In this document: positions 9,465 to 18,597 of the stretch, piece after piece
Numbering within the stretch: position 1 is the first letter of the stretch
Layout: every line of letters begins with the position of its first letter
Assembly: GCF_007744675.1 (NCBI RefSeq)
Contig: NZ_CP036269.1
Coordinates: 4,009,546-4,073,545 of the forward strand
Direction of reading: 5' to 3'
Length of the DNA stretch: 64,000 nt
Source of the DNA: Gimesia alba
GTDB lineage: Bacteria; Planctomycetota; Planctomycetia; Planctomycetales; Planctomycetaceae
Position numbers and translations under genes: made by a program
The notes under the pieces: model-generated
What the model was told of the DNA's origin: nothing
Databases searched by the model: none
What the model saw: only the letters and a program-made list of their open reading frames with translations

Positions 9465-10832
9465 ATGCTCGAATCGACACCGGATAATTTCACTACAGAT
9501 GATCTCGACAATCAAAAAGCAACTCTATGGCTAAGCGGTGCAGCTCTTTTTTTGCTCTCAGCAGTTTTTTTTATAATTCAAGCCATGCACCCTCCTGACT
9601 GGGATGCATTTCAATACATGTCCATTGCCCAACAATTCAGCGAGACCGGCATGGAGTCTTATAAAAAAGATGTGCGAACCTATTTCTACCCATGGGTACT
9701 TTCTCTGATCATTTCTTTGTCAAAAGTGACTAATTTACCAACTCGCATCTTGCTGTTTGTATTTCAGACAAGCTTTTATTTCTTTTGTGTGAATCGACTG
9801 GCGAGAGCAATTTCAATAAAGAATAAAAAACTGGGACAAATCATTCTGGTTGTTCTCAGTGTAAATATTTTTGTGATACCATATTTATCTCTCTCACTGA
9901 CAGAAGGAATTTTTCTCTCATTATTTATCTTATGGCTAAGTGCTTTTACCAGATTGGAAAAGTTCGTAAACAAAGACCATAATCCTTCTGATCTCAAAAA
10001 AGAAATCATTCTCATTGCTGCTGCTTCAGGCATCATCTTAGTAACACGTCCCGCGGGTTTGTGGATTTGCTGCACATCTTTTGTAATGTTACTGCTGAAA
10101 TGGAAAGCCATTTATTCAAAGTTTAAACCGTTGCAGTTAACATTACTCTTGGTCCTCGCATTTTTCACTTTTGCAGCACCACTGATACCTCAATTTTATT
10201 TGAATGCGGTAAACTTTCAAAAAGCCTCTCCCTTCCCGGTGAAGGACCTTGCCGGTTTTCAGATTCAAGTCGGGATTGAAAACTTAAAGTACGGCACCAA
10301 TATCAGTGGTGGTGAACCCGCAATATGGTATCCAAATCCATTCATGACGGACAATGCAGCCAGTGAGCTTGGTTATCGTTGGTATTTCTATCATCCTGTA
10401 AAAGCCTTTCTCACTGTGTTATTTAAATTCATTGCCGCATTCGATTTTGAGTATCTCTTCTGTTATGTTGCAGATTTACGGCCGCCATATCGCTGGCTCA
10501 CGACCCTGACATCGCAGACGATCTTTATTATTGGTCTTTGGAGAGCCATAACTTACTGCACGAAGAAAGATTCTTTTATAGGCAACTATACCATGCCGCT
10601 TGTTTGCCTCTTTTTTTGGGGCCTGTTTACGATGCCAACCGCATTAGAACTTCGTTTCTCCCTGCCGATGCAGATTATTTTCCTGATTTTAACCGTTCAG
10701 TATCTTATGGAATATCGGAACTATGCTCGCCGTAATAAAATCAAAATGGTTGGGATCTATCTCGTATCAATGTTGATCATCGTTCCCATTGCCTATTATG
10801 TTTCTACTCTCAATGTATTGTTGAACCAATAG
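9465..10832 (+). CDS. Polytopic membrane protein, GT-C glycosyltransferase-like
   Basis: A 455-residue protein with about ten hydrophobic helices. Just after the first helix is an acidic loop, 'PPDWDAFQYMSIAQ', like the catalytic Asp loop of GT-C enzymes (ArnT/PMT superfamily) that use polyprenyl-phosphate sugars. I prefer ATG 9465 with GAGGA at 9456-9460 over an upstream in-frame ATG at 9414 that overlaps the acetyltransferase by 44 bases. It is the last gene of the plus-strand run. Base composition is very AT-rich: 19 of 60 bases in 9901-9960 are G or C. The donor and acceptor are unknown. Confidence 0.68.
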   Translation: MLESTPDNFTTDDLDNQKATLWLSGAALFLLSAVFFIIQAMHPPDWDAFQYMSIAQQFSETGMESYKKDVRTYFYPWVLSLIISLSKVTNLPTRILLFVFQTSFYFFCVNRLARAISIKNKKLGQIILVVLSVNIFVIPYLSLSLTEGIFLSLFILWLSAFTRLEKFVNKDHNPSDLKKEIILIAAASGIILVTRPAGLWICCTSFVMLLLKWKAIYSKFKPLQLTLLLVLAFFTFAAPLIPQFYLNAVNFQKASPFPVKDLAGFQIQVGIENLKYGTNISGGEPAIWYPNPFMTDNAASELGYRWYFYHPVKAFLTVLFKFIAAFDFEYLFCYVADLRPPYRWLTTLTSQTIFIIGLWRAITYCTKKDSFIGNYTMPLVCLFFWGLFTMPTALELRFSLPMQIIFLILTVQYLMEYRNYARRNKIKMVGIYLVSMLIIVPIAYYVSTLNVLLNQ

Positions 10833-11301
10833 ACATGACAAAACTGTGCCAGTCTTTTTTGCAACTGGCATCCATTTTTGAATCCGTTGAACTTTGAGTT
10901 TGACGTTTCAGCGGAGTGTTGCTGGAATGCTGACATTGGTACGAACGGAAGAAGAACAGAGTTAAGAAACGGCATTTGTTTGAGATAGTCCAACACACAG
11001 TGTGAATGCATCATATTTGAGAGCTCACTCCCGGCTCAGAATTGACTGCAGTCGGATCACAGACCTTCAAACACCTCATAGCTCATTATCCGACTCCGGA
11101 TACGCTATTGGGAAATACACATCCTAACCCAATAACCTAAGGCCAACTGGCTCAAAATCAAGCGTTACTACACCGATCTACTTCAGCCAAGTCCTTGTAC
11201 TGACTAAAAGTTAATTGACCTCTGGATCTCTGTTTGTAGAAAGCCCGGTCTTAAAAAGTCCAGCACGTTGCAAGTCGTAAAAAACTGGATTTGATTTCCT
11301 G
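10833..11301. other. Convergent intergenic region
   Basis: About 470 bases between two converging gene sets. Apart from the hairpin near its left edge I see no gene, RNA or repeat. Short open frames here have no ribosome binding site or recognisable motif. Confidence 0.5.
10847..10870 (+). terminator. Possible transcription terminator after the plus-strand polysaccharide genes
   Basis: TGCCAGT (10847-10853) and ACTGGCA (10864-10870) form a 7-bp stem around a 10-base T-rich loop. A short T-run follows at 10875-10879. It lies 15 bases after the last plus-strand gene and faces the converging minus-strand operon. The stem is short and the U-tract modest, so this is only a candidate. Confidence 0.35.
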
Positions 11302-12249
11302 TTAGTTGACCACAGGCTTGGAAATTTCCCCAAAAGATGAAATCCATCTTAGAATTTTGCGTATCGAAAAATAACAAGCGAGCAACCCGAACCGCAGCCA
11401 TACGCCAACAGAAACAAACCACATTAGAACCCCAGGATACTGATGTCGGAAATGTTTCTTATAAAAACGCATCATCCCCTTATGTTTATTCCACTCCACG
11501 AAGACGCGCCGTGAACGACTGCAGGCTCCTTGAAAATGTGAGATTTTTGCATCAGGAACAAACTTGACCTTCCAGCCATGCTTCCAGAAACTCATGCACC
11601 AGTCCAAATCCTCACAATGCAGAAAGTAACCTTCATCGAGACCACCGACATCTTCGTATGCCTTACGTGGCACCATCATACATGCACCCGAGATGGCTTC
11701 TACTTCAATGGGCTGATCGGGTAACGGTTGAAGATGAAGATTGAAGTCTGAAAAGAGACGTGGATAACGATTTGAAAGGCACGAAAGACGGAATACGCGA
11801 ACTAACGACCGCCAGGGAGTAGGTACAGCACGTCGGCCGCCTACTTGTTCTGAGCCATCACTATTAAGCAGCAGCCCTCCGACCATTCCAACCTGGGAAT
11901 CCTCATCAAGACAAGCGATTAATTTTATGATGGAATCTTCTTCTACCTTACAATCAGGATTTAAAAAGAACAGATAGTCGCCTGTCACATGCCGGGCTCC
12001 GATATTGCAGGCGACTGCAAATCCCAGGTTTTCCTGGTTTTGGATAATGCGAATTCTGCAATCTTCTCCATAAGCAGAATTCATACGTGCAAGGCTGTCA
12101 TCCATTGAAGCATTGTCAACGATCACGACATCAAGATTTGCATTGACGTTTAAAAGCGACTCTACACATAGGTGCAACTTATCAGCCGAATTGAAATTAA
12201 CTATAATCACGCTGACTTGTGGTCGGCTAAGATTAACTGATGAGCTCAT
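11302..12249 (-). CDS. Family 2 glycosyltransferase (rhamnosyltransferase-like)
   Basis: A cytoplasmic 315-residue GT2 enzyme that likely adds a sugar to the growing repeat. It has the N-terminal pattern VSVIIVNFNSADKL (12-25) and VVIVDNASMDDSL. The DxD-region equivalent is FFLNPDCKVEE and the acceptor-side motif is HCEDLDWCM. This form is common in WbbL-like rhamnosyl- and related deoxyhexosyltransferases. A hydrophobic segment near the C-terminus (about 275-295) suggests membrane association. It overlaps the upstream GT2-GT4 gene by 17 bases and ends the minus-strand operon. Confidence 0.87.
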   Translation of the reverse strand: MSSSVNLSRPQVSVIIVNFNSADKLHLCVESLLNVNANLDVVIVDNASMDDSLARMNSAYGEDCRIRIIQNQENLGFAVACNIGARHVTGDYLFFLNPDCKVEEDSIIKLIACLDEDSQVGMVGGLLLNSDGSEQVGGRRAVPTPWRSLVRVFRLSCLSNRYPRLFSDFNLHLQPLPDQPIEVEAISGACMMVPRKAYEDVGGLDEGYFLHCEDLDWCMSFWKHGWKVKFVPDAKISHFQGACSRSRRVFVEWNKHKGMMRFYKKHFRHQYPGVLMWFVSVGVWLRFGLLACYFSIRKILRWISSFGEISKPVVN

Positions 12250-14416
12250 GAATTGGCTTCCGTGATAACCACTTTTTAAATTTACGCTGGAACTGAATCG
12301 GAATCATTTGACTGAGAACCCGACCAGCCTTTGTTCCTCTGAATCGAAATATCTTCACGAGAATTCTCTCAGAATTTGATAAGACATCTCCTGATGATTT
12401 GGGAGCGATGTATCCAGCAAGCCACTCATTACTCAGGTAATAAAGTGGAGCTTTTCTGTTTTCTTCGAGATCTCGTAGATAAGTGTTTCGATAAAAATCG
12501 TCATCCAATTTTTGTGAAAGAGGGCTGTTCGATTTTGGATGTACTTCAGAAATCCCATTCGTTTTTAACGTTGATAACACTTCAACCATATACTCTGCAG
12601 ATGAATTCCACGGATAAACCTGAGCCCAGGACCTGCCAGCAACTCGCTCTGGGAAAGCACCAATATCCGGAACTAATACAGGAATTCCTTCGAACAGTGA
12701 CTCACTCAGTGTGTAACTATAGGTTTCAGGCCATAAAGCGGGTAACCAAACGAGATCTGGTTTGATTTCCTTCAGTTTATTGGCAAATTGAGTAACTTCA
12801 TACGGCCCATAAGTAGAAACACTCTTATCTAAAGGACGATAGGCATAGCCAAGTAAATGAAATTTTATCGAGATATTTTTTTCTTTTGCTAATATTGCTG
12901 TCGCTTCCAGCAGGTCGGCACCTTTTTCCCGACTGATTGCCCCTAAAATAAGAACATCTAAAGTCGATTTATTCGCATCCCAGCCTATCGGGTCGGGAAA
13001 GGCTGATAATTCTGAATCTGAGTGGTAGGCAACGATACTGTTAATTTCCGGGAAATAAGATTGAAATATTTCCGCAGTGCTGAGCGAAGGAAAAATCACA
13101 CGCTCGCATTTGCTGAGGAATCCACTGACTTTTTCTCGCCAGTTCTCAACACTTTTCTCGCCAGGTAATGGATAAACTTCAGCACACAACTTATCGCGTG
13201 TATCGATGTCAGTACAGAAACGTCCTGATTTATCTGTGAGTGTAGGGCTGCCATTGATCAAGTAGAAATCATGAATCGTGCAATCCATCGAAACATCAAG
13301 ATCTTGAGCCAGTTTCCAAAGGCATGTATGCAAACCGATGAGATGATGATAATGAATTCGCGATAACCCGATTGAATTTAATAAGTACACAAGGTCATTA
13401 TACTCGTCGGGAACATTGAAGTGTAATTTCTCTTCAAACTGACCAAATAATAGATCGTATGTTTGATCGTTATTTTTCTTTAGAGTCAGAAAGTTTACTT
13501 TATCATCATAAACACGAATTAATTCTTGAATGTGTTTTTCAACACCTCCACCCAGGTTATGACTTATCAATAACACATTTGGTATTGTTGACTGACGATA
13601 CATATCCAGAAAAGCACGGACTCGGAATAGTCTGGCAGGATCTTCTTGAATGTGCGACTCAATTAGCTGATGGTAGCCCGGATGCAACTCTTCCAGAGCG
13701 ACCATTGCATTCTCAACTAAAGCTTGTTTTTTTGAAGAAAAACTCACACTTCCGACATGTGCAACAAATGTATCCAGACAGTAGATATTCTCCCACCCTT
13801 TACCTGCTGCTCGCATACAAAAATCGTTCTCTTCACCATATCCTTTACCAAACGCCTGCTCGTTGAAGTATCCGGCATCGTTCAGACAATCTCGCTTGAT
13901 TAGCATGCAGAAACCAACCCCTGTTGGAATTTCAACACTACATCCATAATTGACGGAAGAAAACACTTGATCAAGAGCGGAAACCCCCATCGAGGGAACA
14001 GGATTTTCCTGACAGAAATTGGGAAAACTACAGATTGTGGCATTGTTTGAAACAGGAGTAACCGTCCCCGCCTTCGGATTTGAATATGCACAATCGACCA
14101 TTCGATCGATCCAGTTATTGGCAACGATAGTATCACTATTCAGTAATACCATATCCGTTTGAGAATTGACTCTCATACCTTTATTCACAGTCGCTACAAA
14201 TCCCAGATTTGTTTCATTTTCAATAAGTAGAAAACCGTGACACTCTGTAAAATTTTGGACCCATCGAGTCAATTCGTCATTCGGACTTTTGTCGTTTATG
14301 ACAATCACATTACAGCAAATCTCATTCTGATCTAACGACTCTAATAATGATAATAAACAGTTTTTTGTATCATCTAATCCATCATATACGGGAATGATAA
14401 TATCTACTAAATTCAT
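12233..14416 (-). CDS. Two-domain glycosyltransferase (GT2 fused to GT4/GT1-like)
   Basis: A 727-residue protein combining two transferases. Residues about 1-260 are a GT2 domain: VDIIIPVYDGLDDT, VIVINDKSPND, LLNSDT as the metal-binding triad region, and GYGEENDFCMRA as the acceptor motif. Residues about 280-620 look like a GT-B domain of the GT4 type: NVLLISHNLGGGVEKHI at the start, DVLILGAISREKGADLL mid-domain, and the sugar-nucleotide region YSYTLSESLFEGIPVLVPDIGAFPE. Such fusions can add two successive residues or one disaccharide unit. It lies between the coiled-coil methyltransferase and the second GT2, probably in one operon. Confidence 0.87.
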   Translation of the reverse strand: MNLVDIIIPVYDGLDDTKNCLLSLLESLDQNEICCNVIVINDKSPNDELTRWVQNFTECHGFLLIENETNLGFVATVNKGMRVNSQTDMVLLNSDTIVANNWIDRMVDCAYSNPKAGTVTPVSNNATICSFPNFCQENPVPSMGVSALDQVFSSVNYGCSVEIPTGVGFCMLIKRDCLNDAGYFNEQAFGKGYGEENDFCMRAAGKGWENIYCLDTFVAHVGSVSFSSKKQALVENAMVALEELHPGYHQLIESHIQEDPARLFRVRAFLDMYRQSTIPNVLLISHNLGGGVEKHIQELIRVYDDKVNFLTLKKNNDQTYDLLFGQFEEKLHFNVPDEYNDLVYLLNSIGLSRIHYHHLIGLHTCLWKLAQDLDVSMDCTIHDFYLINGSPTLTDKSGRFCTDIDTRDKLCAEVYPLPGEKSVENWREKVSGFLSKCERVIFPSLSTAEIFQSYFPEINSIVAYHSDSELSAFPDPIGWDANKSTLDVLILGAISREKGADLLEATAILAKEKNISIKFHLLGYAYRPLDKSVSTYGPYEVTQFANKLKEIKPDLVWLPALWPETYSYTLSESLFEGIPVLVPDIGAFPERVAGRSWAQVYPWNSSAEYMVEVLSTLKTNGISEVHPKSNSPLSQKLDDDFYRNTYLRDLEENRKAPLYYLSNEWLAGYIAPKSSGDVLSNSERILVKIFRFRGTKAGRVLSQMIPIQFQRKFKKWLSRKPIHELIS

Positions 14417-14477
14417 CTTATGAAGAGCCTTTTTTTCTTTTTAAGACTGAGATATGAAACCAGTATTCTGGAGTTTT

Positions 14478-15422
14478 TTACTCTTGCGAAGCCTGTTGTG
14501 CAAAAGCGTATTGCTTGCCAATGTCTTCGATCTGGGCAGTGAGAGCAGTCAATCGTGTATCTCGTCTGTTGACCGTCATTTGTGCAATAACAAGTTCTTT
14601 TTGTTTCTGACTTAGTTCGTCTGAGACGTTTTCCAATTGCTCTTTGAGGGCACTTATTTCTACGTCTTTTTGTTCGAGGAGACGCTTAAAGTACTCAATT
14701 TGTCGTTGATAAGAGTGACTTAGAATCGCCCTCCCATAAAATTCATATTTCTTTTTCCAGGTTTCCAACAAATCAGGTGAGAGCGAGGCAATCTCGTTGA
14801 TCCATTCCGGTGTTTCATCACCAACAGCCAGAACCCCAAGGCCATAAGAATGAGTAAATCCAAAACCAGGGTATTGCTTCAACAATTCATCCCACAATTG
14901 CCAGACGCCAAAGTCACTATATCTCACTTCTATATCGTGAAACAAAACCACCCCTTGAGTCGACATCTTGGGTAACCAGGTTTCAAAATCGTGTTTGACT
15001 GCCTCATAAGTATGCAAACCATCAATGTGCAATAGATCAATGCTCCCTTCACTGAAGTGAGAGAGGGCCTCATCAAATGTCATCTGCATTAAAGTGGAAA
15101 ATGTACTATATTTTTCATTATGATATGCGGACAGAGTTTCATAAATATCGGTTCCATAGAGCTCAGCATCACTACCGGCATGCTCATCACCCTGCCAGGT
15201 ATCAACGGAGCAACACTTAGTTCCGGTCTGAAAGTGCTCTACCGCCTGACAAAACGACAAATAAGAGTCACCTTTGTGCGTCCCTAGTTCGACAAAACGT
15301 TTCGGTTTTGTATTCCTGATTATTTCAAAAGCAAAGGGGATATGCCCATGCCAGGAATCAATGTCACTTAAAAATTCTGGTTCCAGGATGTTTTCTCTAG
15401 TGTTATTCGGGATGTGCATCAT
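14478..15422 (-). CDS. SAM-dependent methyltransferase with C-terminal coiled coil
   Basis: Residues about 1-235 form a class I methyltransferase of the Methyltransf_24 kind. The SAM-binding motif is RFVELGTHKGDSYLSF, then CCSVDTWQGDEHAG, IDLLHIDGLHTYEAV and GVVLFHDIEVR. Residues 242-311 form ten uninterrupted heptads with I/L/V/Y at every a position (I, L, I, L, L, L, V, L, I, Y), so a long parallel coiled coil is expected. A methyltransferase carrying a coiled-coil rod, in a locus with a Wzt that has a C-terminal binding domain, resembles the WbdD chain-terminator logic, though no kinase domain is present. Family from motifs; chain-length role inferred. Confidence 0.8.
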   Translation of the reverse strand: MMHIPNNTRENILEPEFLSDIDSWHGHIPFAFEIIRNTKPKRFVELGTHKGDSYLSFCQAVEHFQTGTKCCSVDTWQGDEHAGSDAELYGTDIYETLSAYHNEKYSTFSTLMQMTFDEALSHFSEGSIDLLHIDGLHTYEAVKHDFETWLPKMSTQGVVLFHDIEVRYSDFGVWQLWDELLKQYPGFGFTHSYGLGVLAVGDETPEWINEIASLSPDLLETWKKKYEFYGRAILSHSYQRQIEYFKRLLEQKDVEISALKEQLENVSDELSQKQKELVIAQMTVNRRDTRLTALTAQIEDIGKQYAFAQQASQE

Positions 15423-15515
15423 AGCTCATATCATTAGAGACATAATTGATGGGTTATTACGACAAATAGTTCCAGTTAAAATCAGACTGTCTCTGACTTG
15501 GGATGAGTTCGCTTT

Positions 15516-16427
15516 TCAAGCAGCGCGCTTCACCAGCTCTAAAAATTTGGAATAGTCTCGTATATAATCATCTGAGTCGTAAAACTCAGATGCAAAAACA
15601 AGCAAAACAGCATCGGTAGAGTAGTTGTATTGAACACCCCATGTCATGGGAGGGAGATAAACTCCCATTTGAGGTCGATCAAGTAAAATTTCATCGCGCA
15701 AATCACCGTCGTCCACAACAACGCTCACACTCCCTTTCACAGCAATCAGAAATTGTCCACACTGAAAGTGGGCGTGTTCTCCGCGAACTTCTGCAGTGGG
15801 AACATCGTAAACGAGAAAATAGCGTTTGGGAACGAAGGGAATTTCACGCTCAAACTCACCTACGGAAAGGCTGCCTCGGAGATCAGGAACCTTATTGAAA
15901 TGGTGAACTGTTACATCCCGCACGCGAGTTTGGCGAAAACCCAAAGGGATTGAATCCACTTGATTGATATTGATTGTCGGGTCTTCAGAGCTGTACGTTT
16001 CCACATAACCAATGATTTTGGCTGGGTTCCCCTCGACAATGGCAAGGGGCGGTACGGAACGTGTCACTACAGAACCAGGTGCAACGCGGGCACGAACCCC
16101 CACAGTGACCCCTGAAAGGATTGTTGCATTCGCGCCGATCTCTGCCTCTTCCTCAATGACAGCAGCCTGATTTCCGTTTTCGTCGTGGCCTAGAATGACA
16201 GCGTTGGGGCCAATTTTTGCCGATTTGTCAATATTGACTCCCTGCCCGTAATAAACCCCAGGAACATTGATTCGGGAGCCTTCCACCGAGGGACTACTCT
16301 CTGAGAATAACACTCTCAGTTCGTCAGAAGCATCTACCACTCTGTACTCCTTCACAGATACACTTAGCTTACTTGCTAAGGGGCTTTCTTTGGATAGGCC
16401 GTCAAAAAAAACAACAAAACCACCCAA
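15516..16427 (-). CDS. Fused sugar N-acetyltransferase / 3,4-ketoisomerase (FdtD-like)
   Basis: A bifunctional enzyme of the dTDP-3-acetamido-3,6-dideoxyhexose pathway. Residues about 40-140 are a left-handed beta-helix acyltransferase with hexapeptide repeats (GVNIDKSAKIGPNAVILG, AEIGANATILSGVTVG, GNPAKIIG). Residues about 170-300 are a cupin of the FdtA/QdtA type: HHFNKVPDLRGSLSVGEFER and GEHAH with H218 and H220. A comparable bifunctional protein, FdtD, is known from Shewanella. It would isomerise dTDP-4-keto-6-deoxyglucose and acetylate the amine made by the aminotransferase at 6452-7576. The annotated start is TTG with no good ribosome binding site; GTG 16355 is an alternative. No ATG occurs in this frame upstream of the beta-helix. 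Confidence 0.87.
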   Translation of the reverse strand: MGGFVVFFDGLSKESPLASKLSVSVKEYRVVDASDELRVLFSESSPSVEGSRINVPGVYYGQGVNIDKSAKIGPNAVILGHDENGNQAAVIEEEAEIGANATILSGVTVGVRARVAPGSVVTRSVPPLAIVEGNPAKIIGYVETYSSEDPTININQVDSIPLGFRQTRVRDVTVHHFNKVPDLRGSLSVGEFEREIPFVPKRYFLVYDVPTAEVRGEHAHFQCGQFLIAVKGSVSVVVDDGDLRDEILLDRPQMGVYLPPMTWGVQYNYSTDAVLLVFASEFYDSDDYIRDYSKFLELVKRAA

Positions 16428-16780
16428 TACAACGTATTTAAATCCAAATATGCAAAACAGAACACACTAATTTTGACGCTGAGTATTTGAATCGAAAACA
16501 GTGGCATTCCCTGCCTTTAAGGGATGTATATCAAATTGTTCTTACTAGTGCAATTGAATTTTTCCCCTGCATTAACAGCATAAATCACCTAAACTTGCTT
16601 CGATTCAGCCCATGTCATACCAGATGCGTAAGTCTCATATCCTATATCTACTGGAACCCACCTTGTGAAACAGGGGGGACTCATATATATAGAGTCTCTA
16701 ATTGTTCGAATCGTATAATGGGATTTCTATTTTGATGGCAGTCCCATACACACGAATACTGCGTCAAAATAATAAGACGC
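16428..16780. promoter_or_regulatory. Divergent promoter region between the FdtD-like operon and the epimerase gene
   Basis: A 353-base gap between divergent genes. On the plus strand TTGTGA (16663-16668) and TATATA (16686-16691) are 17 bases apart and could be -35 and -10 boxes for the epimerase gene, with a leader of about 90 bases. The region is AT-rich. No convincing box pair was picked out for the minus-strand operon. Confidence 0.35.
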
Positions 16781-17728
16781 TTGGCCTCAACGCCTGTTAC
16801 ACTTACACTAAGCTTTCTAGACGGTCATAGAGTGTCAGAGCCTGAATTAGTAATTGGAGTTCTGGGAGCCACAAGCTTCGTTGGCGACCGGCTCTTTGCG
16901 CCAGAATTCACACAAATCTCGGACCGAGACTATTCCTGGACTGCATTCAGTCGAAATCAACAAAAATTGACGCATGAAGAGACCAGCAAGATCCAATGGT
17001 GTCTGCTAAATGATAGCCCTCTAGCGACTGGCAAACAGAGGATCGAATATTGGATTTGCCTGGCACCAATTTGGGTCTTACCTGAATATTTTCCCTTATT
17101 AAAATCATGCGGTGCACGCCGCATTGTTGCACTCAGTTCTACCAGCCGTTTTACAAAAGAAGATTCGATCGATCTTACAGAACAACAACTCGCCAATCGT
17201 TTAGCAGACGGTGAACACCAATTAATCAGCTGGGCAGAGCAACATCAAATCGAATGGATTATAATTCGAACCACTATGATTTATGGCTGGGGACGTGACC
17301 AGAACATCACAAGGATTTCTCGATTTATTCAACGTTTTGGTTTTTTTCCACTTTTAGGCAAGGCCAATGGCTTAAGACAACCTATCCATGTCGATGATGT
17401 TGCACAGTTTTGTCACCTGGCACTCTTCAAAAAAAACATAACCAACAAAGCATACAATATTTCAGGTGGAGAATCGTTATCATACAAAAATATGGTCGAA
17501 AGGATATTTGCCACCTTGGGTGTAAAACCAATTTTTTTCCACTTACCTCTATTTTTTTTTCGAATTATCATAACACTCTTGCACATCTTTCCACGCTTTA
17601 AAAAAGTGTCCGTCGGCATGGCTAAAAGAATGAACCAAGACCTTACTTTCCCCAATAAGAATGTGAAGAATGATTTTGAATTTGAGCCAAGAGGATTTGA
17701 ACTAAGTAAGGATGATGTTGGTTTATGA
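16781..17728 (+). CDS. NAD-dependent sugar epimerase/dehydratase (extended SDR)
   Basis: A 315-residue Rossmann-fold protein. The dinucleotide-binding motif VLGATSFVG is near residues 28-36. IIIRTTMIYGWGRDQNI and LRQPIHVDDVA are typical of the SDR group found in O-antigen clusters next to the initiating glycosyltransferase. It would change the configuration or oxidation state of a sugar nucleotide or lipid-linked sugar; the substrate cannot be read from sequence. The start is uncertain: TTG 16781 opens the frame, and GTG 16832, closer to the Rossmann strand, is an alternative. Neither has a strong ribosome binding site. Confidence 0.75.
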   Translation: MASTPVTLTLSFLDGHRVSEPELVIGVLGATSFVGDRLFAPEFTQISDRDYSWTAFSRNQQKLTHEETSKIQWCLLNDSPLATGKQRIEYWICLAPIWVLPEYFPLLKSCGARRIVALSSTSRFTKEDSIDLTEQQLANRLADGEHQLISWAEQHQIEWIIIRTTMIYGWGRDQNITRISRFIQRFGFFPLLGKANGLRQPIHVDDVAQFCHLALFKKNITNKAYNISGGESLSYKNMVERIFATLGVKPIFFHLPLFFFRIIITLLHIFPRFKKVSVGMAKRMNQDLTFPNKNVKNDFEFEPRGFELSKDDVGL

Positions 17729-17841
17729 CAAAAGAGGACTTAACTCTACTTGGCTTTCGCTGTTAGTTTTTAGTTTTCATGATTCTTTTCTACTCATGAA
17801 ACTATATTCCAGAGAACATTGCCCTCAGTATTGGCTTAGCC

Positions 17842-18522
17842 ATGGATGATCAGTCACTAGAAAGCATCATCGAACAACTATCCGATGAAACCGATTGGCT
17901 CAGCAGAGGGAAGGCTGTTCGCAGTCTAATTGCACATGGAGAAGCTGCTGTTCCATGGTTGGACAGAGTGTTCGAGTTGCTCTTTGATCCAAAGACGCCC
18001 ATTCGCGACTCTTCGGGAGTTCTGATCAAAAAGCTGGGAGCTGCTGCTGTCCCATTTCTACTTCACAAACTCGAGTCTGAGAATGCCGCTCATCGCAAAG
18101 AAGCGATCTGGTTGCTCATTGAGTGCGAAAATCACGACAGTACTACAACCAGAATAACAAAACAGGTGCTGGACGACCGAAATCCGACACTGCCTAATTG
18201 GGGCCAGAATCCAGACGTCATCTTAAACCAGTTTCGCGAATGTTTGTCAGATACCGACCGGCATGTACGATTTACTGCAGCTTCCGCGCTGGAGGAATTC
18301 GGAATTGAAATCCCCGCCACGATTCTGGTGTTTATAGAAACACTGATGCATGGCTCAAGCCACGAGCAGAATTGGGCCGCTCTCCGCCTTGGGCGGATTG
18401 GTGAACCGGCAATGACCGCATGCGACGCGCTGAATGCTGCTACTGAATCGGAGTGCAAATATACTCGGCTGGCAGCAAAGAACGCCATTACACACATCTG
18501 TGGCAAACAGGAGTCGAATTAA
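17842..18522 (+). CDS. HEAT-repeat protein
   Basis: A 226-residue cytoplasmic protein built of HEAT/PBS-type alpha-helical repeats, for example 'LIKKLGAAAVPFLLHKLES', 'RFTAASALEEFGIEI' and 'WAALRLGRIGEPAMTACDAL'. Such proteins usually act as scaffolds. No catalytic residues or signal peptide are seen. It lies 113 bases after the epimerase gene and converges on the TolC-like gene, so its link to the polysaccharide locus is doubtful. Confidence 0.78.
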   Translation: MDDQSLESIIEQLSDETDWLSRGKAVRSLIAHGEAAVPWLDRVFELLFDPKTPIRDSSGVLIKKLGAAAVPFLLHKLESENAAHRKEAIWLLIECENHDSTTTRITKQVLDDRNPTLPNWGQNPDVILNQFRECLSDTDRHVRFTAASALEEFGIEIPATILVFIETLMHGSSHEQNWAALRLGRIGEPAMTACDALNAATESECKYTRLAAKNAITHICGKQESN

Positions 18523-18597
18523 GAGCATGCCATAACATCAGAATATTGATGCAATTCATCGATCGTTGGATCAACATCTCTGCGACGGATGAATGGA

